The notes: a model not told the origin generated them from the sequence alone. A DNA stretch of 64,000 nucleotides from Parvibaculaceae bacterium Mf 1.05b.01 (GCA_000509225.1 BAOK01000001.1:930001-994000); one strand, 5' to 3'; shown: positions 17,119-27,075, numbered from the stretch's first letter. Program-made: numbers and translations.

Positions 17119-19368
17119 ATGACAAAGGCCACATTGCCCCCCGAAACACCCGATCAGGAAGTCAATCTGCGTGAAGCGCTGGAAGAGCGTTATCTCGCCT
17201 ATGCGCTGTCGACCATCATGCACCGGGCTCTTCCTGATGTGCGAGATGGCCTGAAGCCGGTGCATCGGCGTTTGCTTCATGCGATGCGGCAATTGAAGCT
17301 CGATCCAAATTCCGGGTTTAAGAAATCAGCGCGTATCGTTGGTGATGTGATGGGGCGTTATCATCCTCATGGTGACCAGGCGATCTATGATGCGCTTGTC
17401 AGACTTTCCCAGGAATTTGCTCAGCGCTATCCGCTTGCCGAGGGGCAGGGCAATTTCGGGAATATTGACGGCGATAATGCCGCCGCCATGCGGTACACCG
17501 AAACCAGGCTGACAGAGATCGCCCAGCGTCTGCTGGATGGGATCGACGAGGACACGGTCGATTTCCGAGAGACCTATGATGGCGAGGAGCGCGAACCGGT
17601 CGTGCTGCCGGGCAATTTTCCGAACCTTCTCGCAAATGGTGCCAATGGTATTGCTGTTGGTATGGCGACCAGCATTCCGCCGCACAATGTGGGCGAGCTT
17701 TGTACCGCTGCTTTGCATCTGATCAAGCATCCAAACACAACCGCCGCGAAGATGGTGGAGATGGTTCCCGGTCCGGATTTTCCAACCGGCGGCATCATTG
17801 TGGAAAGCAAAGAGACGATCCAGGAAGCCTATGCGACCGGACGTGGCGGCTTCCGCCTTCGTGCCCGATGGGAAAAAGAAGAAGGTTCCCGGGGAAGCTG
17901 GCAGATTGTCGTCACTGAAATTCCATATCAGGTTCAAAAAGCCAAGCTGATTGAACGGATCGCTGACCTGCTTCTCGCCAAGAAGCTGCCATTGCTGGAC
18001 GATGTTCGGGACGAGTCTGCGGAAGACATACGTCTGGTTCTGGTTCCCAGGAGTAAGAATGTAGATCCGAAACATTTGATGGAGTCGCTTTTTAAGACGA
18101 GTGACCTGGAAGTTCGCGTTCCGCTAAACCTCAATGTTTTGTCCGCCGGCCAGGTGCCCGGCGTGATGAACCTGCGCGATGCGTTGAAAGCCTGGCTTGA
18201 TCACCGCAAAGAGGTTCTGGTTCGCCGCAGCAAGTTCCGGCTTGAGAAGATTGAGCGGCGCTTGGAAATCCTGGCGGGCTACCTGATTGCCTATCTCAAT
18301 CTGGATGAAGTGATCCGGATCATTCGGGAGGAAGATGAGCCCAAGCAGTTCATGATGAAGGCGTTCGACCTTACCGACAATCAGGCCGAAGCCATCCTCA
18401 ACATGCGCCTGCGGGCTTTGCGGAAGCTCGAAGAAATTGAGATCAAAAAAGAGCACAAGGATCTCAATGTTGAGCGCAAGAAAATCAAAGCGCTGCTGAA
18501 ATCTGATCCGGACCAGTGGAAAGTGATCTCTGGCGAGATCAGCGAACTCAAGAAGGAATATGGTCCAAAGACCGAGCTTGGCCGCCGTCGCTCGACACTC
18601 GGCGAGGCGCCGGTCCTCGAGGATGTGCCTCTTGAGGCGATGATCGAGAAAGAACCGATCACGATCGTCTGTTCAGATAAGGGTTGGATCCGCTCCATGA
18701 AGGGGCATATGGAGAAGACCGGCGACCTCAAATATAAAGAGGGTGACCGGGAACGTTTTGTGCTTCATGCGGAGACGACCGACAAGATTTTGTTGTTTGC
18801 GACCGATGGCCGTTTTTATACGGTTCCAGCGGACCGACTTCCCGGCGGGCGCGGCAATGGTCAGCCGATCCGGTTCTTCTTCGATCTGGAGGAGGGGCAC
18901 GACATTGTTGCACTCTTCATCCACAAGCCTGGCCGGAAGCTGCTCGTGGCCTCACGCACCGGCCATGGCTTCATTGTGCCCGAAGATGATGTGATTGCGC
19001 TGCGTCGCCCGGGCAAACAGACCCTCAACGTGTCTGGCGACAATGAGGCCTGCGCCTGCGCTGTCGTTGATGGCGATCATATTGCCGTCATTGGTGAGAA
19101 CCGGAAACTGCTGCTCTTTAAAATCGATGATGTGCCGGAGATGGGACGTGGTAAAGGCGTGCGCCTGCAGAAATACAAGGACGGTGGTCTTTCAGACGTG
19201 AAGACATTCTCACTGAAAGAAGGGCTCACGATCTTCGATCGATCCGGTCGGGCGCGGAGTTTTACGAAGACGGAACTCAAAGACTGGATGGGCGCCCGCG
19301 CTCAGGCTGGGCGTCTGCCGCCGAAGGGTTTCCCGCGGACAGAGAAGTTCGGGAACAGGTTCGAATAG
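17119..19368 (+). CDS. parC: DNA topoisomerase IV subunit A
   Basis: A 749-residue type IIA topoisomerase subunit that decatenates daughter chromosomes with ParE. The breakage-reunion domain starts [20 protein letters not shown], the active-site tyrosine is Tyr126 in [12 protein letters not shown], and the C-terminal beta-pinwheel begins near residue 500. Length near 750 and the absence of a GyrA box (QRRGGKG) fit ParC and not GyrA. At the quinolone-determining site the sequence is [12 protein letters not shown], with Gln87 in the position of E. coli Ser80 and Asp91 in that of Glu84, a form I believe is common in alphaproteobacteria. parE is not in the window. Confidence 0.94.
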   Translation: MTKATLPPETPDQEVNLREALEERYLAYALSTIMHRALPDVRDGLKPVHRRLLHAMRQLKLDPNSGFKKSARIVGDVMGRYHPHGDQAIYDALVRLSQEFAQRYPLAEGQGNFGNIDGDNAAAMRYTETRLTEIAQRLLDGIDEDTVDFRETYDGEEREPVVLPGNFPNLLANGANGIAVGMATSIPPHNVGELCTAALHLIKHPNTTAAKMVEMVPGPDFPTGGIIVESKETIQEAYATGRGGFRLRARWEKEEGSRGSWQIVVTEIPYQVQKAKLIERIADLLLAKKLPLLDDVRDESAEDIRLVLVPRSKNVDPKHLMESLFKTSDLEVRVPLNLNVLSAGQVPGVMNLRDALKAWLDHRKEVLVRRSKFRLEKIERRLEILAGYLIAYLNLDEVIRIIREEDEPKQFMMKAFDLTDNQAEAILNMRLRALRKLEEIEIKKEHKDLNVERKKIKALLKSDPDQWKVISGEISELKKEYGPKTELGRRRSTLGEAPVLEDVPLEAMIEKEPITIVCSDKGWIRSMKGHMEKTGDLKYKEGDRERFVLHAETTDKILLFATDGRFYTVPADRLPGGRGNGQPIRFFFDLEEGHDIVALFIHKPGRKLLVASRTGHGFIVPEDDVIALRRPGKQTLNVSGDNEACACAVVDGDHIAVIGENRKLLLFKIDDVPEMGRGKGVRLQKYKDGGLSDVKTFSLKEGLTIFDRSGRARSFTKTELKDWMGARAQAGRLPPKGFPRTEKFGNRFE

Positions 19369-19447
19369 GTTTCTTCGGCGGCTGCGATGGCAACCCAGCA
19401 ACAAATGAAAACGTAGGAACAGCTGTCCAACACGCGTTTCATTGACG

Positions 19448-19819
19448 CTATTTGGACAGATCCTGCGCAAGCATCAATGCATTTCCATCGGGATCATAGA
19501 ATGTCGCCGTGCTGACCATTCCCTCGATTGTGTCGGTGGGGCCGTCGAACTTAACGTCCGCCGCTTCCAGAGCTTCTCTAGCGAGTGTGATGTCCGCGAC
19601 ACCGAACACAGGGACCGTATTGCCTGGCGAAGCCTGGGTTTGTTCACCCAACCCAAGTGTTACTCCAGCTGTTTTTGTTTGGACCTCGCTCCATCCGGCT
19701 TCGTCAGCATGGAACAGAAGCTCAAAGCCGAGAATGTCCTCATACCATTTTGCACTGGAATGTCTGTCTCGCACGGACATAGCGAGAGTGAGTGTGTTTT
19801 CCAGTGTGATGACAGGCAT
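19448..19819 (-). CDS. VOC family (glyoxalase/bleomycin-resistance-like) protein
   Basis: A 123-residue vicinal-oxygen-chelate fold protein. Two beta-alpha-beta-beta-beta units are visible: SVRDRHSSAKWYEDILGFEL in the first half, and FGVADITLAREALEAADV followed by ATFYDPDGNALMLAQ in the second. Members include glyoxalase I, dioxygenases and drug-binding proteins; the sequence alone does not choose. It is divergent from a tandem HxlR-type regulator with only 39 bases between, so it is likely controlled by that regulator. No metal-ligand assignment is secure. Confidence 0.85.
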   Translation of the reverse strand: MPVITLENTLTLAMSVRDRHSSAKWYEDILGFELLFHADEAGWSEVQTKTAGVTLGLGEQTQASPGNTVPVFGVADITLAREALEAADVKFDGPTDTIEGMVSTATFYDPDGNALMLAQDLSK

Positions 19820-19841
19820 GGGGTTTTCTCTTTCATAAAAA

Positions 19842-19858
19842 TATATATACTATATTAA
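19842..19858 (+). promoter_or_regulatory. AT-rich divergent promoter; possible leaderless start
   Basis: The 39-base gap between the VOC gene and the regulator is almost pure A/T at 19837-19858, with TATACT at 19846-19851 lying 7 bases before the regulator ATG at 19859 and no ribosome binding site. A minus-10 box here would start transcription at or next to the ATG, giving a leaderless mRNA. The same AT block probably serves the divergent gene. Confidence 0.4.
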
Positions 19859-20395
19859 ATGGACATTGAGACGCTTGTCAAAGTGACATCGCGAGCATGG
19901 TCGTTGAAGATTCTTGAGCTGATGCACGATGGTGTGTCTGCCCGACAAGCCCCCTTGCTCGCAGCATCAGGTGCCAGTCGGACCGCTTTCGTGCAGTCAC
20001 TATCTCACTTGGAAGGTTTAGGCCTTTTAGAGCGCAATCCTGGGCACGGGCATCCGCTCAGACCGGAATTTCGGCTAACACCAGCGGGGCAGGCGCTGGC
20101 ATGCATTGCGCATTGCATAGGTGGTGTCGCAGAAGATACTGAGGGTGCTTTTCTTGTGAGGAAAACCTGGACCGTTCCGGTGCTGGCAGTAGCGAGCAAG
20201 CCGAAGGTCTTTTCGCAACTGAAACGGGAACTAACGCCCATAACGGACCGAGCACTGTCGAAGTCACTCCGCGACCTGGTCTCACAGAATTGGATCGAGC
20301 GATCCGTAAACGTCGAGTTGCATCCGCCGCGTCCGTACTACCAGGTTGTCAATGAAGGCGCACAAATCAGTCACGCGATAGGCCTGCCGGGATGA
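19859..20395 (+). CDS. Tandem HxlR-like transcriptional regulator
   Basis: A 178-residue protein made of two winged-helix halves in tandem. The N-terminal half contains RAWSLKILELMHDGVSARQA and GLLERNPGHGHPLRPEFRLT; the C-terminal half contains RKTWTVPVLAVASKPKVFSQ and ITDRALSKSLRDLVSQNWIE, which is close to an HxlR recognition helix and wing. Ordinary HxlR proteins have one such domain and dimerise, so this looks like a fused pair. It is divergent from the VOC protein and likely regulates it. There is no Shine-Dalgarno sequence before the ATG, and a minus-10-like TATACT lies 7 bases upstream. Confidence 0.72.
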   Translation: MDIETLVKVTSRAWSLKILELMHDGVSARQAPLLAASGASRTAFVQSLSHLEGLGLLERNPGHGHPLRPEFRLTPAGQALACIAHCIGGVAEDTEGAFLVRKTWTVPVLAVASKPKVFSQLKRELTPITDRALSKSLRDLVSQNWIERSVNVELHPPRPYYQVVNEGAQISHAIGLPG

Positions 20396-20408
20396 TGGGC
20401 TGGAGATC

Positions 20409-20897
20409 TCAATCGAAGACAAAATCGACAGGCAGGGTGCCCATGGTGCCCCAATAGCTCACGCGAAGTTCGTAGCTCGTATCAGGCCGTAAGCGTGTTG
20501 CATCAATATCGAGAACAAAGGCCTCAGTTGTGTTGCTGTTCGCCGGCAGAGAGCCTTGCATCATCACTTGTGGGCAGATTTCGTCGAGCTTTGCCTGAAC
20601 AAAGTCGCGACGGCTATCAACCAGAACCCACTTAAAGACCTTGCAGGGAGTTGGGGCCGTTAGCGCCAATTCATTATCTGTATTGTTGATAAGCTGAACC
20701 TGAACCTGCAAAGGGATGATGTCGCCAGACTGGACGCCTACTTCCCCGGAGACTTTCAGCTCCAAATCTTCTGTAAAGCTCACCAGGCCATACTCGCTTG
20801 CAAGGCCGATGGTGAGAATGCCGAAAACCAGAACAAGGCCCATGGGCGAGAACGAGCCAAGACCCCGGCCGGGTTTGAGAAAATCAGGTATACGCAT
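20409..20897 (-). CDS. Hypothetical membrane-anchored protein next to TRAP genes
   Basis: A 162-residue protein I do not recognise. It has a basic N-terminus, one membrane helix (about residues 19-34, MGLVLVFGILTIGLAS), then an exported domain rich in beta strands with two cysteines (PTPCKVFKW and DEICPQVM) that could form a disulfide. The repeated hydrophobic/polar alternation (IPLQVQVQLINNTDNELALT and SYELRVSYWGTMG) suggests an immunoglobulin-like sandwich. It starts 27 bases after the stop of the TRAP large permease on the same strand, so it is probably the last gene of that operon. Its role in transport is not known. Confidence 0.6.
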   Translation of the reverse strand: MRIPDFLKPGRGLGSFSPMGLVLVFGILTIGLASEYGLVSFTEDLELKVSGEVGVQSGDIIPLQVQVQLINNTDNELALTAPTPCKVFKWVLVDSRRDFVQAKLDEICPQVMMQGSLPANSNTTEAFVLDIDATRLRPDTSYELRVSYWGTMGTLPVDFVFD

Positions 20898-20924
20898 GAT
20901 GGAAGCCTAACAGTCTGGGGCGGG

Positions 20925-22511
20925 TCATCCAAATATCACTTCTGGCAGCCAGGTCGCAATTGCAGGGTACCGAGCAATGATGATGAGGGCCAGAATCTGG
21001 ATGAAAACAAAGGGAATAACGCCGCGATAAATTTGGGCAGTGCGGACTTCGTCTGGCGCGACACCGCGAAGATAGAATAGCGCAAATCCAAAGGGGGGTG
21101 TCAGGAACGACGTCTGCAGGTTGATTGCCATCATCACCCCAAGCCAGATCGGATCAAATCCCATCACCAGTAATATGGGGGCAACAATGGGGACAACTAC
21201 AAAGGTGATCTCAATGAAATCCAGGAAGAAGCCCAGGATGAACATCACAGCCATCACGATCACAACGGGCGCTAGTGGTCCGAAAGCCCATGTCGCCCAG
21301 CTGTCTGGATCATGGAGCAGGAATTCCTGAACTGTTTCGTCACCGCCCAGGCCCCTGAACACAAGGCTGAAGAGGGCGGCGCCAATCAGGATCACGAAAA
21401 CCATTGAACTGGTGCGTGTCGTTGATTGGACCACGTCTGAGAGGATGCCGCTGCCAAAGAGCCTGAGGCAACTAACAACAACGCCCCATGCAATACCTAA
21501 GGACAGGAGGCCTGCGATGCCAATCGCCACGCGTTCTCCAGCACCGATTTCGGTTCGGGTTACACGTAGGTCGACAATGCTGGTCAGGATGAGGACGCCG
21601 ATGAGGCTTGCTGCCGCAAGGATGATTGCCCGTTTGGCACCTGCCTGACGATAGCCTGCAAGAAGCAGCGACCCGATTGCGCCGACGCCTGCGGCCTCAG
21701 TGGGTGTCGCGATGCCACCTAGGATTGAACCAAGAACGGAAAGGATCAAGAGGACCGGCGGCACCAGTGCTCGGATTGTCTTTTTGTAGAGCTCGCGGCG
21801 GTTGAGCGTTTCATCTGCTGGCATGGCAGGGCTCGATGCAGGGTGCACCGCGGCGCGGAAGATCTGATAGGCGATATAGAGGCCGACCAGCATGAAACCT
21901 GGAATAAGCGCGCCTGCGAAGAGGTCGCCCACAGACATGGTCTCGAGCACGAACAGGCCCTGCGATGTCTGGGCCTGTTGATAGGCGTTTGACAGCACAT
22001 CGCCCAGTAGCACCAGCACAATGGAGGGTGGAATGATCTGGCCAAGTGTACCGGCCGCCGCGATGCTTCCCGTCGCAAGGGGAATATCGTAGCCGCGGCG
22101 TAGCATGGTCGGCAGCGACAAGAGCCCCATGGTCACGACGGTGGCGCCGACAATCCCCGTTGAGGCTGCGAGTAGCGCGCCCACAATTGAGACTGAGTAG
22201 CCGAGACCCCCTCTGATCGAGCCGAAGAGTTGGCCCATGCTTTCCAGGAGTTCTTCAGCGACCTTGGACCGCTCCAGCATGGTTCCCATGAAGACAAAAA
22301 GCGGCACGGCGATCAGGGTCTCATTTGTCATCGTGCCGAAGATGCGGGAGGGCAAAGCGCCTAAAAACCCGAAATCGAAAATGCCAAGTGCAATGCCGAT
22401 GAGTGCGAAGAGCAGGGCGACACCGGCGAGCGTAAAGGCGACAGGGAAACCTGACAGAAGAACGATGCAGGCAACCGCAAACATCAGGACGTCGAGAACA
22501 TCAGCTGTCAT
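20925..22511 (-). CDS. TRAP transporter large permease (DctM type, extended)
   Basis: A 528-residue membrane protein of the DctM family, the ion-coupled channel of a tripartite ATP-independent periplasmic transporter. Typical segments are FVFMGTMLERSKVAEELLES, GALLAASTGIVGATVVTMG, and LQTSFLTPPFGFALFYLRGV. It is about 90 residues longer than the usual DctM; the extra part (around residues 285-365) adds two likely helices, RAIILAAASLIGVLILTSI and VAIGIAGLLSLGIAWGVV. It follows the small permease by 2 bases and the binding protein by one gene, giving the full dctP-dctQ-dctM order. Confidence 0.92.
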   Translation of the reverse strand: MTADVLDVLMFAVACIVLLSGFPVAFTLAGVALLFALIGIALGIFDFGFLGALPSRIFGTMTNETLIAVPLFVFMGTMLERSKVAEELLESMGQLFGSIRGGLGYSVSIVGALLAASTGIVGATVVTMGLLSLPTMLRRGYDIPLATGSIAAAGTLGQIIPPSIVLVLLGDVLSNAYQQAQTSQGLFVLETMSVGDLFAGALIPGFMLVGLYIAYQIFRAAVHPASSPAMPADETLNRRELYKKTIRALVPPVLLILSVLGSILGGIATPTEAAGVGAIGSLLLAGYRQAGAKRAIILAAASLIGVLILTSIVDLRVTRTEIGAGERVAIGIAGLLSLGIAWGVVVSCLRLFGSGILSDVVQSTTRTSSMVFVILIGAALFSLVFRGLGGDETVQEFLLHDPDSWATWAFGPLAPVVIVMAVMFILGFFLDFIEITFVVVPIVAPILLVMGFDPIWLGVMMAINLQTSFLTPPFGFALFYLRGVAPDEVRTAQIYRGVIPFVFIQILALIIIARYPAIATWLPEVIFG

Positions 22512-22513
22512 GA

Positions 22514-23062
22514 TCAGAGGCTCTCCGACGGGCTGCTGTCATCGTCTCTTGCCGTCGCTCGACCCGTGAGCGTCAGGAGGGAGCGAAGGACTGTCGACAG
22601 ACCCTGCAGGATGATGAATAGAGCAAAGACAGGAATAACCGTCTTGAGCAAGAAAACCGCTGGAATGCCGCTGGTCTCTCTTGAGCCTTCGAGGACTCTC
22701 CAGGAGCTGGCGACATAGGGCCAGGAGACGTAGATCACGAGGATCGCGACCGGCCACAGGAACATAATCGTCCCGATCAGATCGATGGTCGCTTTGTATT
22801 TCGGTGATGCTTCCCGGTAGAAAATGTCGACCCGCACATGGCCATCGCAATAGAGCGTGTAGCCCGCTGCGAGCATAAACAGGATACCGTGAAGGTAGAT
22901 GATGCTTTCCTGCATCCAGACGCTGGAGAGGCCAAAGACATAGCGCATCATCACCACGGTGAACTGGATCAGGACCATGAGCAGAGCTGCCCAGGCGATG
23001 ATCCGTCCCGTGCGATTGGAGAACGCATCAATCCAATCGGCAACTTTAGTGAGCGTAGTCAA
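22514..23062 (-). CDS. TRAP transporter small permease (DctQ type)
   Basis: A 182-residue four-helix membrane protein, the small subunit that pairs with DctM. It has the family pattern ADWIDAFSNRTGRIIAWAAL, the segment WMQESIIYLHGILFMLAAGY with the conserved Glu, and YCDGHVRVDIFYREAS. It is packed between the binding protein (2 bases) and the large permease (2 bases), which indicates one mRNA. The C-terminus is short and acidic. Length is usual. Confidence 0.9.
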   Translation of the reverse strand: MTTLTKVADWIDAFSNRTGRIIAWAALLMVLIQFTVVMMRYVFGLSSVWMQESIIYLHGILFMLAAGYTLYCDGHVRVDIFYREASPKYKATIDLIGTIMFLWPVAILVIYVSWPYVASSWRVLEGSRETSGIPAVFLLKTVIPVFALFIILQGLSTVLRSLLTLTGRATARDDDSSPSESL

Positions 23063-23064
23063 AA

Positions 23065-24135
23065 TCAGCCACGTGCTTCGGTGAATGCTTGCTCAGCGAT
23101 GCGGGTCCATTCGCGAGAGGCATCAAGCGAGGCTTTGAAGCTCTCATAGACCCGTTTGGTAATGTCGTCGGTGCCGACAGCTTCTTCCAGAACGATGTCG
23201 GACTGTTCTTTAATCCCTGCCATGATTTCCGGTGTGAACTGACGAAGCTTTACGCCGTGCTCACTCACCAGTGTTTGCAGGGAGGTCGCGTTAAAATGGT
23301 TGAATTCGGCCAGCGTATAATTGTTTTCAGCCTGACATGCTGTCTGGATTGCTTGCTGCTGAAACGGTGTCAGCGAGTTCCAGACTTCCAGGTTGAAGCC
23401 TGTTGCGAGCGCTGAGCCCGGCTCATGGAAGCCAGGCCAATAGTAATATTCAGCAACCTGGTGGAAGCCAAAGGCGACATCGTTCCAGGGACCAACCCAT
23501 TCTGTGGCGTCAATGGTGCCTGCCTGGAGCGCCTGATAGATTTCATTGCCGGGGAGCGTAACCGCTGCGGCTCCGAGACGACGCATGACTTCGCCGCCAA
23601 GACCCGGCATGCGGATTTTGAGACCTTTGAAGTCTTCAAGTGTGTTGATCTCTTTGCGAAACCATCCGCCCATCTGGACGCCCGTATTGGCGCTCATGAA
23701 GGGTTTGATGTTGAAACCCGACGCCAGTTCGTCCCAAAGCGCCTGTCCGCCGCCCCAGTAGATCCAGGCGTTGATTTCGTTGGCGGTCATACCGAAGGGG
23801 ACGGCGGTGAAGAAGTTGTAGGCGACGGACTTGCCCTGCCAGTAATATTCAGCCCCGTTGTACATGTCGGCTGCGCCGCTTGAGACTGTGTCAAAAGCTT
23901 CCAGGGCAGGAACCAATTCGCCAGCAGCAAAGACTTTAACCTCGAGCTCGCCATTGGTGAGCTCGTTGATACGCTTTGCCGTGCGTTCTGCAGAGACACC
24001 AAGACCCGGGAAATTCTTCGGCCAGGTAGTGACCATCTTCAGGGTCCGCGGACTGTTTGCGATTGCTGGTGCTGCAATGGTCGTGGCCGCAGTCGCGGCG
24101 ATGCCTGCGCCTGCCAAAAATGAACGCCGCTTCAT
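23065..24135 (-). CDS. TRAP substrate-binding protein, DctP family, TakP/lactate-binding-like
   Basis: A 356-residue periplasmic receptor with a twin-arginine signal, MKRRSFLAGAGIAATAATTI. The mature part resembles the R. sphaeroides 2-oxoacid receptor TakP and the related calcium-lactate receptor: KMVTTWPKNFPGLGVSAE, ANTGVQMGGWFRKEI, IDATEWVGPWNDVAFGFHQV and YYYWPGFHEPGSAL. These proteins bind monocarboxylates through a cation. Pyruvate, 2-oxobutyrate, branched 2-oxoacids or lactate are therefore the likely substrates; the exact one is not settled. It is the first gene of the dctPQM operon. Tat export of a TRAP receptor fits folding before export. Confidence 0.9.
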   Translation of the reverse strand: MKRRSFLAGAGIAATAATTIAAPAIANSPRTLKMVTTWPKNFPGLGVSAERTAKRINELTNGELEVKVFAAGELVPALEAFDTVSSGAADMYNGAEYYWQGKSVAYNFFTAVPFGMTANEINAWIYWGGGQALWDELASGFNIKPFMSANTGVQMGGWFRKEINTLEDFKGLKIRMPGLGGEVMRRLGAAAVTLPGNEIYQALQAGTIDATEWVGPWNDVAFGFHQVAEYYYWPGFHEPGSALATGFNLEVWNSLTPFQQQAIQTACQAENNYTLAEFNHFNATSLQTLVSEHGVKLRQFTPEIMAGIKEQSDIVLEEAVGTDDITKRVYESFKASLDASREWTRIAEQAFTEARG

Positions 24136-24314
24136 GGTTTGTAACTCCCGGTACCCACAGATTTCCCCTGGCCGTCGACAGAAAAGCGTCCGGCTGATTA
24201 GTGGGGCTCAGTATAGGGAGCGGTGCCTCGCACGCAATGGCCTAGGAGGGGGATTTTGCAGTGTTTCGAGGGGGTTAGCGCGCTCGATTGAGAGACCTGT
24301 TTCAGTCGCCTGTT

Positions 24315-25061
24315 TCAGTTGTCTGGGAGGACTTCCCAGCCTTCCGGACGTAAACCCTCCAGCGGCTTGAAGCGGGCCTTGTAGGCCATTTTCTGGGACC
24401 CAGCGACCCAATATCCGAGATAAACGTAGGGAAGCCCCAACTGACGGGCACGGGTGATGTGGTCCAGAATCATATAAGTGCCCAGGCTTCTATTCGGCTG
24501 GGCGGCGTCAAAATAGGAATAGACCATGGAGAGGCCGTCTTCGAGCCGATCTGTTAAAGCGACGGCGGTTAGATCACCTTGGGTTTCGCTGCACAGTTCC
24601 TGGCGCTGTCGATATTCAAAAATACCGGTGTTCACCGTCGTGTCTTCAACCATGGAGGCATAATCAAGGGCGGTCATGTCAGACATGCCGCCTTCTGCAT
24701 GGCGTCCGTCGAGATAGGCGCGAAGCAGGCTGAATTGCTCTTCACTTGCGATCGGCGCTTCTGTGGTTCGAACCAGATCATTATTGATCTTGCGGATGCG
24801 CTTGAAGGACTTGGTTTCGACAAACTGATCCACGAGCACCCTGACGGAAACACAGGCTGAGCAGTCGTCACAGGCTGGACGGTAGGCGATATTCTGACTG
24901 CGCCGAAAACCACCATGAGTGAGGGCGTTGTTCAGCAGGTCGGCATTTTCGCCCATCAGGTGGGTAAACACCTTCTTCTCGTAAAAGCCGTCGAGATAGG
25001 GGCACTTGGACGGTGCCGTAATATAGAACTGCGGAAATTTTGATCCGAACTGTGTCGTCAC
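24315..25061 (-). CDS. bpt: Aspartate/glutamate leucyltransferase (Bpt, ATE-like)
   Basis: A 248-residue aminoacyl-tRNA protein transferase that adds Leu to proteins with N-terminal Asp or Glu, marking them for ClpS/ClpAP degradation. Conserved parts are [39 protein letters not shown] with cysteines in ACDDCSAC (64, 67, 70), and the C-terminal GNAT-like segment [20 protein letters not shown]. Length and motifs fit bacterial Bpt and not the longer eukaryotic ATE1. In rhizobia this gene sits near parC and an RDD gene, as it does here. It starts 48 bases downstream of the SLC13 gene stop on the same strand. Confidence 0.94.
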   Translation of the reverse strand: MTTQFGSKFPQFYITAPSKCPYLDGFYEKKVFTHLMGENADLLNNALTHGGFRRSQNIAYRPACDDCSACVSVRVLVDQFVETKSFKRIRKINNDLVRTTEAPIASEEQFSLLRAYLDGRHAEGGMSDMTALDYASMVEDTTVNTGIFEYRQRQELCSETQGDLTAVALTDRLEDGLSMVYSYFDAAQPNRSLGTYMILDHITRARQLGLPYVYLGYWVAGSQKMAYKARFKPLEGLRPEGWEVLPDN

Positions 25062-25109
25062 TTGATCAATGTCCGTTTTTCCATCGCGCCCGATGTGGGG
25101 TTGATTGCG

Positions 25110-26963
25110 TCAGAGTCCATAATACCACGGTGCGAACAGAGAGAAAGTTATCCATAGGATGATAATCAGCGGACCGCCGACGTTCAAAAAATCCCGGAAT
25201 TGATAGTGTCCCGGGCCCATGACCAAAAGGTTGGTTTGATATCCCATGGGCGTCGCAAAGGAGCAGTTTGCCGCGAAGATGACGGCATAGATAAAGATCA
25301 TCGGATCTACCCCGAGTTCCTGTGCCGTACCAGCGGCTATCGGGACGAAGAGAACCGCCGTCGCATTGTTGCTGAGCATGTTGGTCATGATGGCGATCAG
25401 CAGGAAAAAGGCTGACAAAACAACTGCCGTTCCTGCACCCTGAAATGCGTTCACAACAGCATGTGCAAGGAAGCCGGCGCCCCCGGTGAATTGCAGGGAT
25501 GCGCCCATGGCGAGCGCGGCACCAACAAGCAGGAAGATGCGTCGATCAACGGCGCGAGATGCCTGCCGGATGTTGAGCACATCAAAAGCGATCATGCCTG
25601 CTGCACCTGCAAGTGCCGCAACCTCGATAGGAACCACGCCGGTAACGGCTGCCAGGATGCTCGTGCCAAAAATAATGCGGGCTCGCCAGGCTCGCCGGAT
25701 GTCCGGAATTTCAGTCGCAGACCATTCGAGTGGGATGACGTCTCTGTTCAGACGCAGGCCCTGAACATCATCGGCTTCCCCAAGGATCAGCAGGACATCA
25801 CCATCCTCAAGACGGATGTCGCTCATGCGGGCGCGGATCATACGACTGCGGCGCTGAATGCCGAGCACGATGCATCCTGTTTCGTGGCGAAAGCCGATCT
25901 GCTCAATATTGCGGCCAATCATGCGGGACCCAGGCGCGACGACGGCTTCGACCAGTGTGATCTTGCCGGACCCTGCGGGTGTTTCTTCGCTGTCTTCAGC
26001 GTGGAGGGTTTCTTCCAGCATGCCGCGAAAAATATTGGAGCTTGATTTGAGGGCGTCGGTGAGGCTTTGCCTTGTGGCTGCCAAGATGAGCGTATCGCCC
26101 GGCTGTAGTGTTATCTCATCAAAAGGCGGAAGGATCGGGTGTTCGCCGCGCATAACCATGCGAACCGTCATTCCCTTCAGTGATGGAAACATACCGGCGA
26201 CTGCCGTCTCGCCTATGAGTGGGTGATTGTAGGTGAGGTGGATCTGCGCGATGTATTGCTTGCCGGACCCGTGACCAAGTTCATCCGTCAGTCCTTCGCG
26301 TTTGGGCAATATGCGGGGGGCAACAAACAACACATAGACCATGCCGACGCTCGCCATAACGAGGCCCGGGATCGTGAAGTCAAAAAAGCCTATCTGACCA
26401 AGCCCGAGGCTTGCGGTAATACCCGCTGTGAGCAGGTTGGTAGACGAGCCGATAAGCGTGGTCATGCCGCCGAGGATACAGACGAAGCTCAACAGCATCA
26501 TGACCTGGCTGGCCTGTTTGCGCATTTGAGCTGCCAGGGTCACTAGGACTGGAATAAACATCACCGCCACAGGTGTGTTGTTCAGGAAGGCGCTGATGGC
26601 TGCCACAAAGAAAAGGGTGCCAATGAGCGTTGTTTTTGGTTTGCTGCCGCCAATGGAGGCAATCCACTGAGTGGGTGCTTCCATTGCGCCGGAGTGAAAA
26701 AGCCCTTGGCCGACCACAAGGAGCGATAACACTGCAACAAGTGCCGGATTGGCGAAGCCCGCCAATAGTTGGGCGCTGGACAGAAGGTTCGTTCCGTCTG
26801 CGGCTATGACCGGGAACAATGTGAAAAAAACCAGGAAGAACCCGATTACGAGCAAGGACGTCAACTCAAGTGTGAGTCGCTCGGTGCTGTAGAGCACGAT
26901 CGCAGCAATGATGGCGCCAAAGGTGACCCACATCTGCCACGTCTCGGGGGCAAGTGCTTGCAT
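25110..26963 (-). CDS. SLC13/DASS family transporter with two RCK_C (TrkA-C) domains
   Basis: A 617-residue inner-membrane permease. The membrane part is split: helices in residues 1-210 and 400-617, including LNNTPVAVMFIPVLVTLA and NMLSNNATAVLFVPIAAG, which match the repeated SNN(T/A) ion-binding hairpins of divalent-anion:Na+ symporters. Between them are two TrkA-C regulatory domains, the first around MVMRGEHPILPPFDEITLQP and the second around IGRNIEQIGFRHETG and ARMSDIRLEDGDVLLIL. Such proteins move sulfate, dicarboxylates or other anions with sodium; the substrate is not evident here. It stands alone between the RDD gene and bpt. Copy 3 of the hairpin repeat lies upstream. Confidence 0.88.
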   Translation of the reverse strand: MQALAPETWQMWVTFGAIIAAIVLYSTERLTLELTSLLVIGFFLVFFTLFPVIAADGTNLLSSAQLLAGFANPALVAVLSLLVVGQGLFHSGAMEAPTQWIASIGGSKPKTTLIGTLFFVAAISAFLNNTPVAVMFIPVLVTLAAQMRKQASQVMMLLSFVCILGGMTTLIGSSTNLLTAGITASLGLGQIGFFDFTIPGLVMASVGMVYVLFVAPRILPKREGLTDELGHGSGKQYIAQIHLTYNHPLIGETAVAGMFPSLKGMTVRMVMRGEHPILPPFDEITLQPGDTLILAATRQSLTDALKSSSNIFRGMLEETLHAEDSEETPAGSGKITLVEAVVAPGSRMIGRNIEQIGFRHETGCIVLGIQRRSRMIRARMSDIRLEDGDVLLILGEADDVQGLRLNRDVIPLEWSATEIPDIRRAWRARIIFGTSILAAVTGVVPIEVAALAGAAGMIAFDVLNIRQASRAVDRRIFLLVGAALAMGASLQFTGGAGFLAHAVVNAFQGAGTAVVLSAFFLLIAIMTNMLSNNATAVLFVPIAAGTAQELGVDPMIFIYAVIFAANCSFATPMGYQTNLLVMGPGHYQFRDFLNVGGPLIIILWITFSLFAPWYYGL

Positions 26964-27075
26964 TGATTAATGTTTGACCGTTGTTGCCGCGTTTCGTGAA
27001 CCGGCATCATATCGCAATTTCGCGAACCGTCGCAGAGAATGATTGTGATCGCGGGATTTTATCTCCCATTTTGTC

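Noticed and set aside
17377-17391. Gln at the ParC quinolone-determining position as an acquired resistance mutation
   Set aside because: The [12 protein letters not shown] form is, as far as I know, normal in alphaproteobacterial ParC.
17326-18075. 249-residue antisense frame inside parC
   Set aside because: Shadow of conserved ParC sequence on the other strand.
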